A stretch of DNA of 7,570 bases. Origin: Treponema sp. (GTDB lineage Bacteria; Spirochaetota; Spirochaetia; Treponematales; Breznakiellaceae). This document shows positions 1 to 6,375 of the stretch, piece after piece. Below the pieces are notes generated by a model. That model was not told the DNA's origin, ran no database searches, and saw only the letters and a list, made by a program, of their open reading frames with translations. The position numbers and the translations under genes were made by a program. The number at the start of each line of letters is the position of its first letter. Position 1 is the first letter of the stretch. The stretch spans positions 1 through 7,570 of the forward strand of contig JAITAN010000134.1 in NCBI GenBank assembly GCA_031284105.1. The letters are read 5' to 3'.

Positions 1-1
1 C

Positions 2-226
2 GGACATTTCTGGGGAGATAGGTTCTATTCACGGGTAATAAAGGACGAGCGAGACTTTTGGACCGTGTATGAGTACATCGACGAAAACCCCGTTAGAGCC
101 GGAGCTGTAAGAAAGCCGCATGAGTGGAAGTACAGCGGAGCATACCATAGGGAATACGGAATCGTAAGGATTGTATCTATGGTAAGCGATAGGACTTTGA
201 AGACGGAATTGAGGATGCTTCAATGA
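2..226 (+). CDS. REP-associated/IS200-like (Y1) transposase, C-terminal fragment
   Basis: Reading from base 2, an open frame of 74 codons runs in from the left window edge and ends with two adjacent stops (TGA TGA, 224-229). It contains GHFWGDRFYSRVIKDE at residues 1-16 and YEYIDENPVRAGAVRKPHEW at 23-42, followed by KYSGAYH. This closely matches the C-terminal signature of the REP-associated tyrosine transposase family (HxWGDRF, then YI..NPVRAG, then W..S). Family knowledge: these are single-copy HUH-type DNA-nicking enzymes, related to IS200/IS605 TnpA, that act on palindromic REP sequences. The HUH motif is outside the window, so I cannot tell whether the gene is intact. The last 24 residues do not match anything I recognise. 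Palindromes lie directly downstream, as expected for this family. Confidence 0.82.
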   Translation, partial: GHFWGDRFYSRVIKDERDFWTVYEYIDENPVRAGAVRKPHEWKYSGAYHREYGIVRIVSMVSDRTLKTELRMLQ

Positions 227-235
227 TGATTTTAT

Positions 236-246
236 AGGTCAGACCT
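236..246. repeat. Short perfect palindrome after the transposase stop
   Basis: AGGTC-A-GACCT is a perfect 5-bp inverted repeat around one central base, 10 nt past the transposase stop codon. GGTCAGACC-type palindromes beside Y1 transposases are something I recall from other genomes (memory, not checked here). The one-base spacer makes it poor as an RNA hairpin, so a DNA recognition site is the likelier role. Confidence 0.4.
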
Positions 247-255
247 CTGAAAAGG

Positions 256-325
256 AAGCCCGCGAATGAATGTTCATTTACACGGATTATCAACAAGAAA
301 GAATATCAATTCGTGTAATTTGCGG
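256..325. repeat. Imperfect palindromic element, candidate REP-like sequence
   Basis: TTACACGGATT (278-288) pairs with AATTCGTGTAA (308-318) as an 11-bp stem with one G-T wobble and a 19-nt loop. Just outside it are the dyad AATGAA-TG-TTCATT (265-278) and flanking CCGC / GCGG that could close an outer stem. The stretch from 247 to about 405 has no convincing gene: the one plus-strand ORF (266-520) runs through the palindrome and into the antisense of the exporter gene and resembles no family. Position beside a RAYT-type gene suggests a REP or MITE-like element. Copy number cannot be judged from this window. Confidence 0.4.
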
Positions 326-407
326 ACTTGGATTGCCCGCCGCAACGCAGGGTTACGGGAAAAAACTTTCAACTATGTACCGCCTGTTTCTCCGTATCCG
401 CAGGAAA

Positions 408-432
408 GGGTAGGCGCGCTCATGCCCTACCG
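408..432 (-). terminator. Possible weak terminator after the exporter gene
   Basis: On the minus strand GGTAGG (431-426) pairs with CCTACC (414-409) across an 11-nt loop, beginning two bases after the exporter stop codon. What follows is only CTTTCC rather than a clean T-run. It may be a weak or Rho-assisted end of the folD-folE2-exporter transcript. Confidence 0.35.
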
Positions 433-433
433 G

Positions 434-1054
434 TTAGGCGCGAATAAACAGCGACGCCGCGCAATACGCGAGCAGACAGGCCATCGCAATATGTATGATT
501 TTTCCGTGATTTATAAATAGTTTTCTGAATAAGGTACCGAATAAACCCCAGCATATATTTCCTGAACAACTCACCAGCGAAAACAGCGCGGCAAATCCTA
601 TGACCGGGACCATTTCTTTATAATACGGCAACACATAAGAAGACATGACGTTTATGCCGACTATCCACGCTTTCGGATTGACAAATTGCAGCGCAACGCC
701 TGATGCGATACCTGATGCGGCGTTGAAACGGATCTCTTTTGCATGAATAGACGCGGTATTGCGCAGCGTCTTCCACGCAAGAAAAAGCATATAGAGCGCG
801 CCGGCCGTTTTCATAAAAAACTGAATTTTCGGGATATATACATATAATAACCCGGTACATAAGGCGCACATCAGCGCGGTAGTAAAACGCCCTATGAACA
901 GGCCGATATTAAAAACATAGCTTTTTCCAAACCCAACCTGACTTGCATAGGTCATGGACGTAATGTTGTTGGGTCCCGGCGTGTACGTTGAAATAAAAAT
1001 ATATATGAGAAACGGCGCCCAATGAAACACGATGCTATCCGCCAAATTCCGCAT
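434..1054 (-). CDS. LysE/RhtB-family amino-acid exporter
   Basis: Integral membrane protein of 206 aa, the usual size for LysE/RhtB exporters. It has the family hallmarks: an N-terminal hydrophobic segment ending in TPGPNN (residues 25-30), a second helix region with GFGKSYVFNIGLFIGR (41-56), hydrophobic segments near 57-75, 80-96 and 112-125, the NPKAW motif (126-130), and C-terminal hydrophobic segments near 148-175 and 185-203. Members export amino acids (lysine, threonine, homoserine lactone, others); the substrate cannot be read from sequence. The chosen ATG at 1054 overlaps folE2 by 20 nt and lacks a good ribosome site. A GTG at 1030, just beyond the folE2 stop and preceded by GGCGGA, is a credible alternative giving a 198-aa protein. 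The overlap indicates co-transcription and possible translational coupling with folE2. The link to pterin genes is unexplained; it may be simple operon packing. Confidence 0.85.
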   Translation of the reverse strand: MRNLADSIVFHWAPFLIYIFISTYTPGPNNITSMTYASQVGFGKSYVFNIGLFIGRFTTALMCALCTGLLYVYIPKIQFFMKTAGALYMLFLAWKTLRNTASIHAKEIRFNAASGIASGVALQFVNPKAWIVGINVMSSYVLPYYKEMVPVIGFAALFSLVSCSGNICWGLFGTLFRKLFINHGKIIHIAMACLLAYCAASLFIRA

Positions 1055-1805
1055 ATGCGAATGCGCTGTGGTTATGGATACTCTCAAAATTCTCAACTTC
1101 GACTGAAAAACGGGGGAATTTCTTGGTATTCCTGACGCTTATGTACACATCTCTTACCACATCTTCAACAAATTTCGGGTTGTCGTAGGCGTGTTCGGTG
1201 ATAAACTTTTCGTCTTCACGTTTCAGAAGCGAATAGACCGGACTCGAGGCGGCTTGTTCCACAATGGCGATAATATCCTCTATCCAGAAAAAAGGTCCCA
1301 GTTCCAGCCCGACTTTCACGATTCCCCGCTGATTATGCGCGCCCCGCTCGCTTATGGCTTTGGAACACGGGCATACCGTGGTAACCGGTACGGAAATCGA
1401 CACGGTAAAATGCCTATCGTGCGCGGTAACCTCACCCTGATAACTGCACCGGTAGCTCATCATGCCCGAAAGCGCGGAAACGGGCGCTGTTTTTTCAAGG
1501 AAATACGGAAAATAAATCTCACCAAAGCTCGCTTCGGCATCTAAATCTTGGCGAATATCGGCAAGCATATTCAAAAACATGGACATCGTGAGATCGTTAC
1601 GGTACTGATGAAAGATTTCGATGAACCGGCTCATGTGCGTTCCCTTGAAATGTTTCGGCAGATTTGCAAAAAGATTTACCGTTGCGGTCGTATGCTGCGC
1701 CTTGTTCTTCTTGTCAAGCACGCAAATAGGGTACTCAAGCCCCTTTACGCCGACTTTGTCAAGAGGAATCTCTCGCGTATCGGCTTGATTCTGCACGTCA
1801 AGCAT
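1035..1805 (-). CDS. folE2: GTP cyclohydrolase FolE2 (type IB)
   Basis: FolE2 opens the GTP imidazole ring to give 7,8-dihydroneopterin triphosphate, the first step to folate and also the precursor for queuosine. Family knowledge: unlike zinc-dependent FolE, it can use other metals such as manganese. The 256-aa protein is full length. Visible family motifs are GTHMSRF (55-61), the catalytic-cysteine block VTTVCPCSKAISERGAHNQRG region (141-161, cysteines at 145 and 147, His157), LELGPFFWIEDII (167-179) and TEHAYDNPKFVEDVVRD (203-219). The ATG at 1805 was preferred over an in-frame one at 1835 because GGAG lies 10 nt upstream (1816-1819), and because the extra residues of the longer form are antiparallel-unlike, Arg-rich sequence encoded inside folD. 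It overlaps the folD stop by 8 nt. No other folate or queuosine gene is visible, so the pathway it feeds here is open. Confidence 0.95.
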   Translation of the reverse strand: MLDVQNQADTREIPLDKVGVKGLEYPICVLDKKNKAQHTTATVNLFANLPKHFKGTHMSRFIEIFHQYRNDLTMSMFLNMLADIRQDLDAEASFGEIYFPYFLEKTAPVSALSGMMSYRCSYQGEVTAHDRHFTVSISVPVTTVCPCSKAISERGAHNQRGIVKVGLELGPFFWIEDIIAIVEQAASSPVYSLLKREDEKFITEHAYDNPKFVEDVVRDVYISVRNTKKFPRFSVEVENFESIHNHSAFAYAEFGG

Positions 1806-2670
1806 CGCGGGTTTTCTCCGCCGCGTCCGCCACATTCTGCAAAAGCATGGCGATAGTCATGGGACCGACCCCGCCCGGCACCGGCGTAATAAACGATGCT
1901 TTTTGAGAAACCGGCTCAAAATCCACGTCCCCCCGCAAGCGGTAGCCTTTTTTTGCCGAAATATCGCTCACCCTGTTCACGCCCACATCAATAACAACCG
2001 CTCCTTCTTTCACCATATCGCCGGTGATCAAACCGGCTTTGCCCGCGGCCGCAATCAAAATGTCCGCCTGCCGCGTATGGTACGCCAAATTGGTTGTGCC
2101 GGTGTGGCACATCGTTACCGTCGCGTTACTGTCCTTGCGCGTCAACAGTATGGATAGGGGTCTGCCCACGAGGTTTGACCGCCCCACGATGACCGCATGA
2201 GCGCCGTTTACCGGAATATCGAGCGCGCGTAGAAGCCGCATGATGCCGTTCGGCGTACATGGCAGGAACCCGTCTTTACCCAGAACCATGTTTCCCACGG
2301 AAACCGGATGAAAGCCGTCAACGTCTTTTTTAGGGGAAATGGCGTCAATCACCCGGCCCTCCCGCACATGCTTCGGCAAAGGAAGTTGTACCAGAATCCC
2401 ATGAACCGCCGCATCTTCATTCAAAGATATAATGAGAGAAAGAAGCTCTGCCTCGGATATGCCCGCGCTTAGACGGATGTCCCTGCTTGCCATGCCGGCT
2501 TCCGCAAGCGCCTTTTCCTTGGCTGTAACGTAGGATACGCTCGCGGGATCTTCCCCCGCCAGAATCACCGCCAAACAGGGGACGACGCCTTGCGCCCGCA
2601 GCGTTTCCGTCCGTTTTTTTGCATCTTCGCGCACCGCGCGCGCTATTGTCTTTCCATCAATGATCGTCAT
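1798..2670 (-). CDS. folD: Bifunctional methylene-THF dehydrogenase / methenyl-THF cyclohydrolase
   Basis: Cytosolic enzyme converting 5,10-methylene-THF to 10-formyl-THF with NADP(H), supplying one-carbon units for purines and initiator tRNA. The 290-aa protein is complete. It shows the substrate-site SYVTAKEKA (46-54, with Lys51 equivalent to the E. coli catalytic Lys54), signature GILVQLPLP (91-99), KDVDGFHP (115-122), the Rossmann dinucleotide loop IVGRSNLVGRP (161-171), GAVVIDVGVN (223-232) and the C-terminal signature TPVPGGVGPMTIAML (262-276). The ATG matches the usual family start (MTIIDGKTIA). There is no strong Shine-Dalgarno; the 12 bases upstream are TAGTATGAGCC-like. It begins 50 nt after the terminator of the peptidase gene, so it probably starts a new transcript that continues into folE2 and the exporter. 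Confidence 0.97.
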   Translation of the reverse strand: MTIIDGKTIARAVREDAKKRTETLRAQGVVPCLAVILAGEDPASVSYVTAKEKALAEAGMASRDIRLSAGISEAELLSLIISLNEDAAVHGILVQLPLPKHVREGRVIDAISPKKDVDGFHPVSVGNMVLGKDGFLPCTPNGIMRLLRALDIPVNGAHAVIVGRSNLVGRPLSILLTRKDSNATVTMCHTGTTNLAYHTRQADILIAAAGKAGLITGDMVKEGAVVIDVGVNRVSDISAKKGYRLRGDVDFEPVSQKASFITPVPGGVGPMTIAMLLQNVADAAEKTRDA

Positions 2671-2680
2671 GGCTCATACT

Positions 2681-2709
2681 ATCATATTTTGCGGAAATGA
2701 GGAATCACC
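2681..2709 (-). promoter_or_regulatory. folD: Possible promoter of the folD operon
   Basis: A -10-like TATGAT sits on the minus strand at 2686-2681, between the peptidase terminator and folD. The best -35 at 17-18 nt is only GTGATT/GGTGAT, a poor match. If used, transcription would start only a few bases before the folD ATG. Some promoter is expected here because a terminator precedes the gene, but this exact assignment is weak. Confidence 0.3.
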
Positions 2710-2721
2710 TCTGATGCGGCT

Positions 2722-2746
2722 ACAAAACAACCGGTTTTGGAACCGG
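2722..2746 (-). terminator. Intrinsic terminator of the peptidase transcript
   Basis: On the minus strand CCGGTT (2746-2741), loop CCAA, AACCGG (2736-2731) forms a perfect 6-bp GC-rich stem, extendable by a wobble pair, followed by TTGTTTTGT. The stem begins one base after the peptidase TGA stop. The T-tail exists only in the minus orientation, so it ends the upstream unit and insulates folD. Confidence 0.72.
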
Positions 2747-2747
2747 C

Positions 2748-4508
2748 TCACCTGATCATAATAAAAAACGCAACGGCCTGTGAAGCCGGCTTATTAAGCG
2801 TAATGGTGGTCAGCGTATCGGTTATGTCTTGCCACGCTTCGTTTGACTGAACAATAAACGTGTTTGCGGGCATATTCAGACTATACTTGGTATCGAGGAC
2901 GAACGGACCGTGCGAGGGATAGGTATCTTTAACATTAGCGAACACCCGTTCCCCCGCGAAAGGATTGTCCATCCGCCAAATATCAAAGCCGCTAAAGGTG
3001 TAGCCCATACCGTTAATTGTGCGAGTTACGGTAGTATCAAAAGAGAAAACGCCGGACGGTTTATTATTTCCGCTGAAAACGAGCGCTTCTCCGAAACGGG
3101 ACAGAATTGCCGGAAACGTCCAGTTTGAACCATGTACCGCCTCCGAGTTTACCGCGTCAACCACGGATTCGCTATTGGCTTTGGCATTTGTCATTATTTT
3201 TTGAAGCAGGGACGCGCCGCCAAAATTTCTTGCGAGATACGCGCCGAAAGCGTATGAATTGGCGTATGAATACAGTACATTCTCGCTATTCCATACGATG
3301 GGAGCGCATTCTGCGTATGCGTTTAAGAACAGAGGAATCCTCTGGTTGTAAGGAAACTCTTTTTCGGTAATGCCGAGAAACGGATCGATAAGATCTTCCG
3401 CAAGCATTGCAAGCATTTCATCGAACCACGTTTCCGATGTTTGTTTGAAATCCGACTTTACGCTTTTCTCATTAAAATTGATCATGTGCTGAAATTCGTG
3501 CGTCAAGGTTGAAACCGCCCCGTCTGGGAATTTGTCGGCAAGATGGGCGTCAAGGTAGAATATTTCCGCATAATTGGTCTTCAATGTGGCGCCGTCCCAT
3601 CCGCCGGCAATCTCATTTTGCGTATAAAAATCTTTTGCCCAAAAATACCCGAAAACGCCGCTGGTCTGATCCTGCTTATAATCTTTGTCAATATCAAAGA
3701 TAAGTATTTGAATCTTATCATCTCCATCCTGCCCGCCGTTACCGGACGGTCCTCCTCCGTACTCATACCCAAAGATAGGCGTCTCTTTTTCATAAATAAC
3801 ATCAAATGTGGAGGCGAGGGTCTTCGCCTGCGTCCGCGTGATTTTGTTGTCGTTATCAGAAGATGCGGCCGTCGTGAAATTCTCATCCGCAACCCACACG
3901 GCGGTATGGCTGCCGGTCGCGCGCAAGGTAGCCGGTTTCTGCTCCCAACCCTTTCCGGTCGAATCGGATTCTACCCAGAACCGTCCCGCCGTACCGTTTT
4001 CCGTGTATACTTTGGACGCGCGTCTTTCCCCCGTTACGGTACGGGATACGGCGCTTGGAGGCGGCGGATTATGGTTGAATTGCTGCGCGGCAAGGTGGTC
4101 GTAACGGATGCCCGTTGAGCCGTCGGCCGCGGTAAACACGCCGGATATTGCTTCCTGTACGGTTTGCCGTTGCGCCGAAACTCCGCTTGAGACGGCATAC
4201 CCCGTATTCTTCGCGGTTGCGGAAACGGCGGCGTATTTTACCAGATAAACGCTTTGGTTTTTCAGATCTTTAAGATGTACGGTTATTGATTGCGATACAT
4301 CGGAGAAATCAATATAGGAAACCGGATTGGCGCCGCTCACCGTTATTTCTTTAGCGGCCGGAAGGGTGGAATCCGGCATGAACGGAAAAGAACACGCCGA
4401 AAAACACGCCGCGGCGCCTGCCGCAACGCATACCGCCATTCCAAACAACTCCGCCTTCTTTACCATGCGGCGCATGAGCCGCCGCGTACCTATAGTCATT
4501 GTCCTCAT
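2748..4508 (-). CDS. M30-like zinc metallopeptidase, predicted lipoprotein
   Basis: Secreted protein of 586 aa. Residues 1-18 are basic, 19-34 hydrophobic, and two lipobox-like cysteines follow (AAAC at 35, FSAC at 39), the second typical of spirochaetes. A divergent N-terminal region (about 45-200) has no recognised domain. The catalytic part starts near 205: FDVIYEKETPIFG (235-247), a Gly/Asp-rich loop with DGDDKIQILIFDIDKDY (261-277), SGVFGYFWAKD (283-293), AEIFYLDAH (314-322), then the zinc motif THEFQHMINF (336-345; His337, Glu338, His341) and WFDEMLAMLAED (361-372), whose Glu364 is a candidate third ligand. This order matches the hyicolysin (M30) family. The residual 400-586 resembles the family's C-terminal region only loosely. 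The ATG at 4508 was chosen over 4544 because of a perfect AGGAGG six bases upstream. It lies 39 nt after truA, so it is probably in the same operon. Substrate unknown; a role in host or environmental protein breakdown is inference. Confidence 0.85.
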   Translation of the reverse strand: MRTMTIGTRRLMRRMVKKAELFGMAVCVAAGAAACFSACSFPFMPDSTLPAAKEITVSGANPVSYIDFSDVSQSITVHLKDLKNQSVYLVKYAAVSATAKNTGYAVSSGVSAQRQTVQEAISGVFTAADGSTGIRYDHLAAQQFNHNPPPPSAVSRTVTGERRASKVYTENGTAGRFWVESDSTGKGWEQKPATLRATGSHTAVWVADENFTTAASSDNDNKITRTQAKTLASTFDVIYEKETPIFGYEYGGGPSGNGGQDGDDKIQILIFDIDKDYKQDQTSGVFGYFWAKDFYTQNEIAGGWDGATLKTNYAEIFYLDAHLADKFPDGAVSTLTHEFQHMINFNEKSVKSDFKQTSETWFDEMLAMLAEDLIDPFLGITEKEFPYNQRIPLFLNAYAECAPIVWNSENVLYSYANSYAFGAYLARNFGGASLLQKIMTNAKANSESVVDAVNSEAVHGSNWTFPAILSRFGEALVFSGNNKPSGVFSFDTTVTRTINGMGYTFSGFDIWRMDNPFAGERVFANVKDTYPSHGPFVLDTKYSLNMPANTFIVQSNEAWQDITDTLTTITLNKPASQAVAFFIMIR

Positions 4509-4514
4509 CGCCTG

Positions 4515-4520
4515 CCTCCT
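4515..4520 (-). promoter_or_regulatory. Consensus Shine-Dalgarno deciding the peptidase start
   Basis: AGGAGG on the minus strand, six bases before the ATG at 4508. It is the strongest ribosome site in the window and rules out the in-frame upstream ATG at 4544. It suggests high translation of this gene relative to its operon neighbours truA and the DUF2225 gene. Confidence 0.8.
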
Positions 4521-4547
4521 CGTATTCGATATGCGCGCATACATACG

Positions 4548-5336
4548 CTATACTCTATATGCAACTTTCCACAGAAATAACCCCTGCGGCGGCGCGGCCG
4601 GTCCCGCTTTATTTCGCTCCCCGCTTTCGACAAGCGACTGAAACTCGGATACGGGTATCTCTTTTTCTTCACAAAGAAGCAGCGTTCCCGTTATGGAGCG
4701 TACCATTTTCCACAAAAAGGCGTTTGCCGTAATCTCAAAAACAAGCGCATCGCCCTGCACAAAAAAGCCGGCGTTGAAGATATACCGGAAGCGGGATTCG
4801 CTTGGATCCCTCGGTCTTGCAAAGGCGGAACAATCCATCTCGCCCCGCAGGAGCCGCGCATACGAATTGAGCCGCTCCACAGAAGGGCGGCGCCATATTT
4901 GCAGCGCGTACCGCAATTCGTGGGGAAGCGCGTGTCTGCCCGCGATGATATGGTACCGGTACGTCCTTGCCTTTGCATCAAAACGCGCGTGAAAGCCGGC
5001 ATGGGTTTCTTTTGCCGCAAGAATACGCACGTCCCTCGACAAGAGGTTGTTAAGCGCGGGTACGAACCGTTCGGGGGCTATGCTTTGTATATCGGTGTAA
5101 AAGTTAGCCGTCTGCCCCGCGGCATGGACGCCCGAATCCGTACGCCCCGAACCGGTAAGACCCACCGGATGTTTGTGTAGTTTTCGCAAAGCTTCTTCTA
5201 TACATCCCTGTACCGTACGGGTAACGCCGCTTCCGGCAGCATTTTTCTGCGTTTGCCAGCCTGAAAAATCGGCGCCGTCGTATGCAAGCAATAACTTGAT
5301 GTTTCGGGTTGAGCCTCTATCAGTCATCGCGTTCAT
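4548..5336 (-). CDS. truA: tRNA pseudouridine(38-40) synthase
   Basis: TruA isomerises uridines 38-40 in the anticodon arm of many tRNAs. The 262-aa protein is full length and shows LLLAYDGADFSGWQTQ (15-30), the catalytic motif GSGRTDSGVHA (62-72, nucleophile Asp67), ALNNLL (94-99), FHARFDAKARTYRYHI (115-130), DCSAFARP (168-175), NAFLWKMVRSITGTLL (205-220) and the closing PPQGLFLWKVAY (249-260). The start at 5336 is preceded by AAGAAAG; ATG at 5327 is an alternative that would remove three residues. It overlaps the upstream DUF2225 gene by 17 nt (8 nt with the later start), indicating one transcript and probable translational coupling. The peptidase follows 39 nt downstream. Confidence 0.96.
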   Translation of the reverse strand: MNAMTDRGSTRNIKLLLAYDGADFSGWQTQKNAAGSGVTRTVQGCIEEALRKLHKHPVGLTGSGRTDSGVHAAGQTANFYTDIQSIAPERFVPALNNLLSRDVRILAAKETHAGFHARFDAKARTYRYHIIAGRHALPHELRYALQIWRRPSVERLNSYARLLRGEMDCSAFARPRDPSESRFRYIFNAGFFVQGDALVFEITANAFLWKMVRSITGTLLLCEEKEIPVSEFQSLVESGERNKAGPAAPPQGLFLWKVAYRV

Positions 5337-6174
5337 TCAGTTCTTTCTTGATGCGATTATACAAATTTTTAGCACGTTCCAATAGCGGTCCCGGCTTGTT
5401 TTTGGAAGATTTCCCCAAACCAAACATTTTGGCAATGGTACGTTTGTGGTTTTCAAGCGACTCGTTGCGTTCTTCGACGCTGTCGGCGCGCCCATATTTC
5501 AGATTGAGAAGCCCCGCAAGGTACAGCACGCCCTCATACCCGTAGTTTTTGTCCGTATCCGGCCCTAAATTCTTTGCCGCTGAAAGCGACTCTTCTCCGG
5601 TCTGTTCAAATTCCACTGCTTTACCGTACAGGTATTGGGCTTTTTTCTTAAACAGAGCGGTAACCCAATCGTAATTCTCACCGGGCATCTTTTTATGCAA
5701 ATCTTCACAAAGCCATGCGGCGCGCAAAGCCGCCATTCCCTGCTTAATAGTAGGTGAGGATTTTTTGGAGAAATACTCGTAACAGCGTAACGCGAGGTAT
5801 TGAGACGCGGCTCCCGACATTAACGTCCTATTCTGATAGAAATCCACATCGGGAAAAAGAAGCTTGACCTCGTCTTTTCTGTCGGCGCGGGATTCGCTGG
5901 CGCCGAAGGATGCGGCTTCGCCTAAAAGCGTAAAATCCTTGTCCATGGCCGCGTACCAACATTCGGGACATACCGTAGCCTGATAGACAAGGGGATAGAC
6001 TTCTCCATATTTTACAGAAGGCTCATACATGCGGTGCAGTTCATCGGTAAGCTCGCCGGCTATGAGCCTGCCTCCGCCCGACAACAGTTCCTCACGGTGA
6101 AAAACGCATCCGCACGCGGGGCAGGTTAACTCGTCCTTCGATTGGAACGATACTTTTATATCATATTCTTTCAT
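5320..6174 (-). CDS. DUF2225 zinc-ribbon protein
   Basis: Predicted soluble protein of 284 aa. Residues 14-23 contain CPxCxC (Cys18, 21, 23) and 69-72 contain CPEC, giving a likely four-cysteine zinc site. The remainder is mostly helical with aromatic and Ala spacing reminiscent of TPR-like helices, for example 119-160 and 170-232, and a basic C-terminus (244-284). This matches the DUF2225 family, whose molecular function I do not know to be established. The start at 6174 (MKEYDIKV) was chosen over 6195 because AAGGA (6183-6187) sits 8 nt upstream. It is the first gene of a unit continuing into truA and the peptidase, and is divergent from tatD across a 201-nt intergenic region. Confidence 0.85.
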   Translation of the reverse strand: MKEYDIKVSFQSKDELTCPACGCVFHREELLSGGGRLIAGELTDELHRMYEPSVKYGEVYPLVYQATVCPECWYAAMDKDFTLLGEAASFGASESRADRKDEVKLLFPDVDFYQNRTLMSGAASQYLALRCYEYFSKKSSPTIKQGMAALRAAWLCEDLHKKMPGENYDWVTALFKKKAQYLYGKAVEFEQTGEESLSAAKNLGPDTDKNYGYEGVLYLAGLLNLKYGRADSVEERNESLENHKRTIAKMFGLGKSSKNKPGPLLERAKNLYNRIKKELNERDD

Positions 6175-6220
6175 ATTGATGATCCTTATAGACACACAAT
6201 TTCATTGACTGTTCGGCATT

Positions 6221-6252
6221 GCAGACTTTTAGTCTTGCAGACCTACAGTCTA
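6221..6252. repeat. Tandem pair of 16-nt dyad repeats in the divergent intergenic region
   Basis: Two adjacent units, GCAGACTTTTAGTCTT and GCAGACCTACAGTCTA, match at 12 of 16 positions. Each has the same dyad arms, AGAC(T) and (A)GTCT, around a variable centre, so the differences fall mostly in the spacer. Such symmetric half-sites repeated at 16 nt resemble a tandem operator for a dimeric regulator. The pair lies 47-78 nt upstream of the DUF2225 start and about 45 nt upstream of the tatD -35. It could alternatively be a degraded repeat element. Confidence 0.5.
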
Positions 6253-6296
6253 CTTTAAATTTCGATAGAAGTAAAGATTTTATTGATGATTTTATG

Positions 6297-6325
6297 TTGA
6301 CGGTTTGCAAAACCTGTGCTATATT
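6297..6325 (+). promoter_or_regulatory. Sigma-70 promoter of the tatD-family gene
   Basis: TTGACG (6297-6302), a 17-nt spacer and TATATT (6320-6325) match the housekeeping consensus at 5/6 and 5/6, with an AT-rich stretch upstream. The expected start near 6332 leaves a leader of about 44 nt before the ATG at 6376. The spacer contains GGTTT-GCA-AAACC (6302-6314), a small dyad that may be incidental. Confidence 0.72.
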
Positions 6326-6375
6326 TTTTAGCATCCAGTTTGGAAATAGAGAAACCTTTCTTTGTGGATTTAATC

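Noticed and set aside
266..520. Plus-strand ORF of 84 codons near the transposase
   Set aside because: It runs through the palindromic element and into the antisense of the exporter gene, has no ribosome site and resembles no family.
1191..1544. Plus-strand ORF of 117 codons
   Set aside because: Antisense to the well-supported folE2 frame, with no homology or start signal.
3543..4118. Plus-strand ORF of 191 codons
   Set aside because: Entirely antisense to the M30-like peptidase, whose reading frame has clear motifs; an Arg-rich shadow frame.
4454..4508. Arg-rich N-terminus of the peptidase as a twin-arginine (Tat) signal
   Set aside because: TRRLM lacks the usual S/T-R-R-x-F-L-K pattern, and the segment ends in a lipobox, so a Sec lipoprotein signal fits better.
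6302..6314. GGTTT-GCA-AAACC dyad between -35 and -10 of the tatD promoter as an operator
   Set aside because: Five-bp arms in an AT-rich stretch can arise by chance and there is no second copy nearby.
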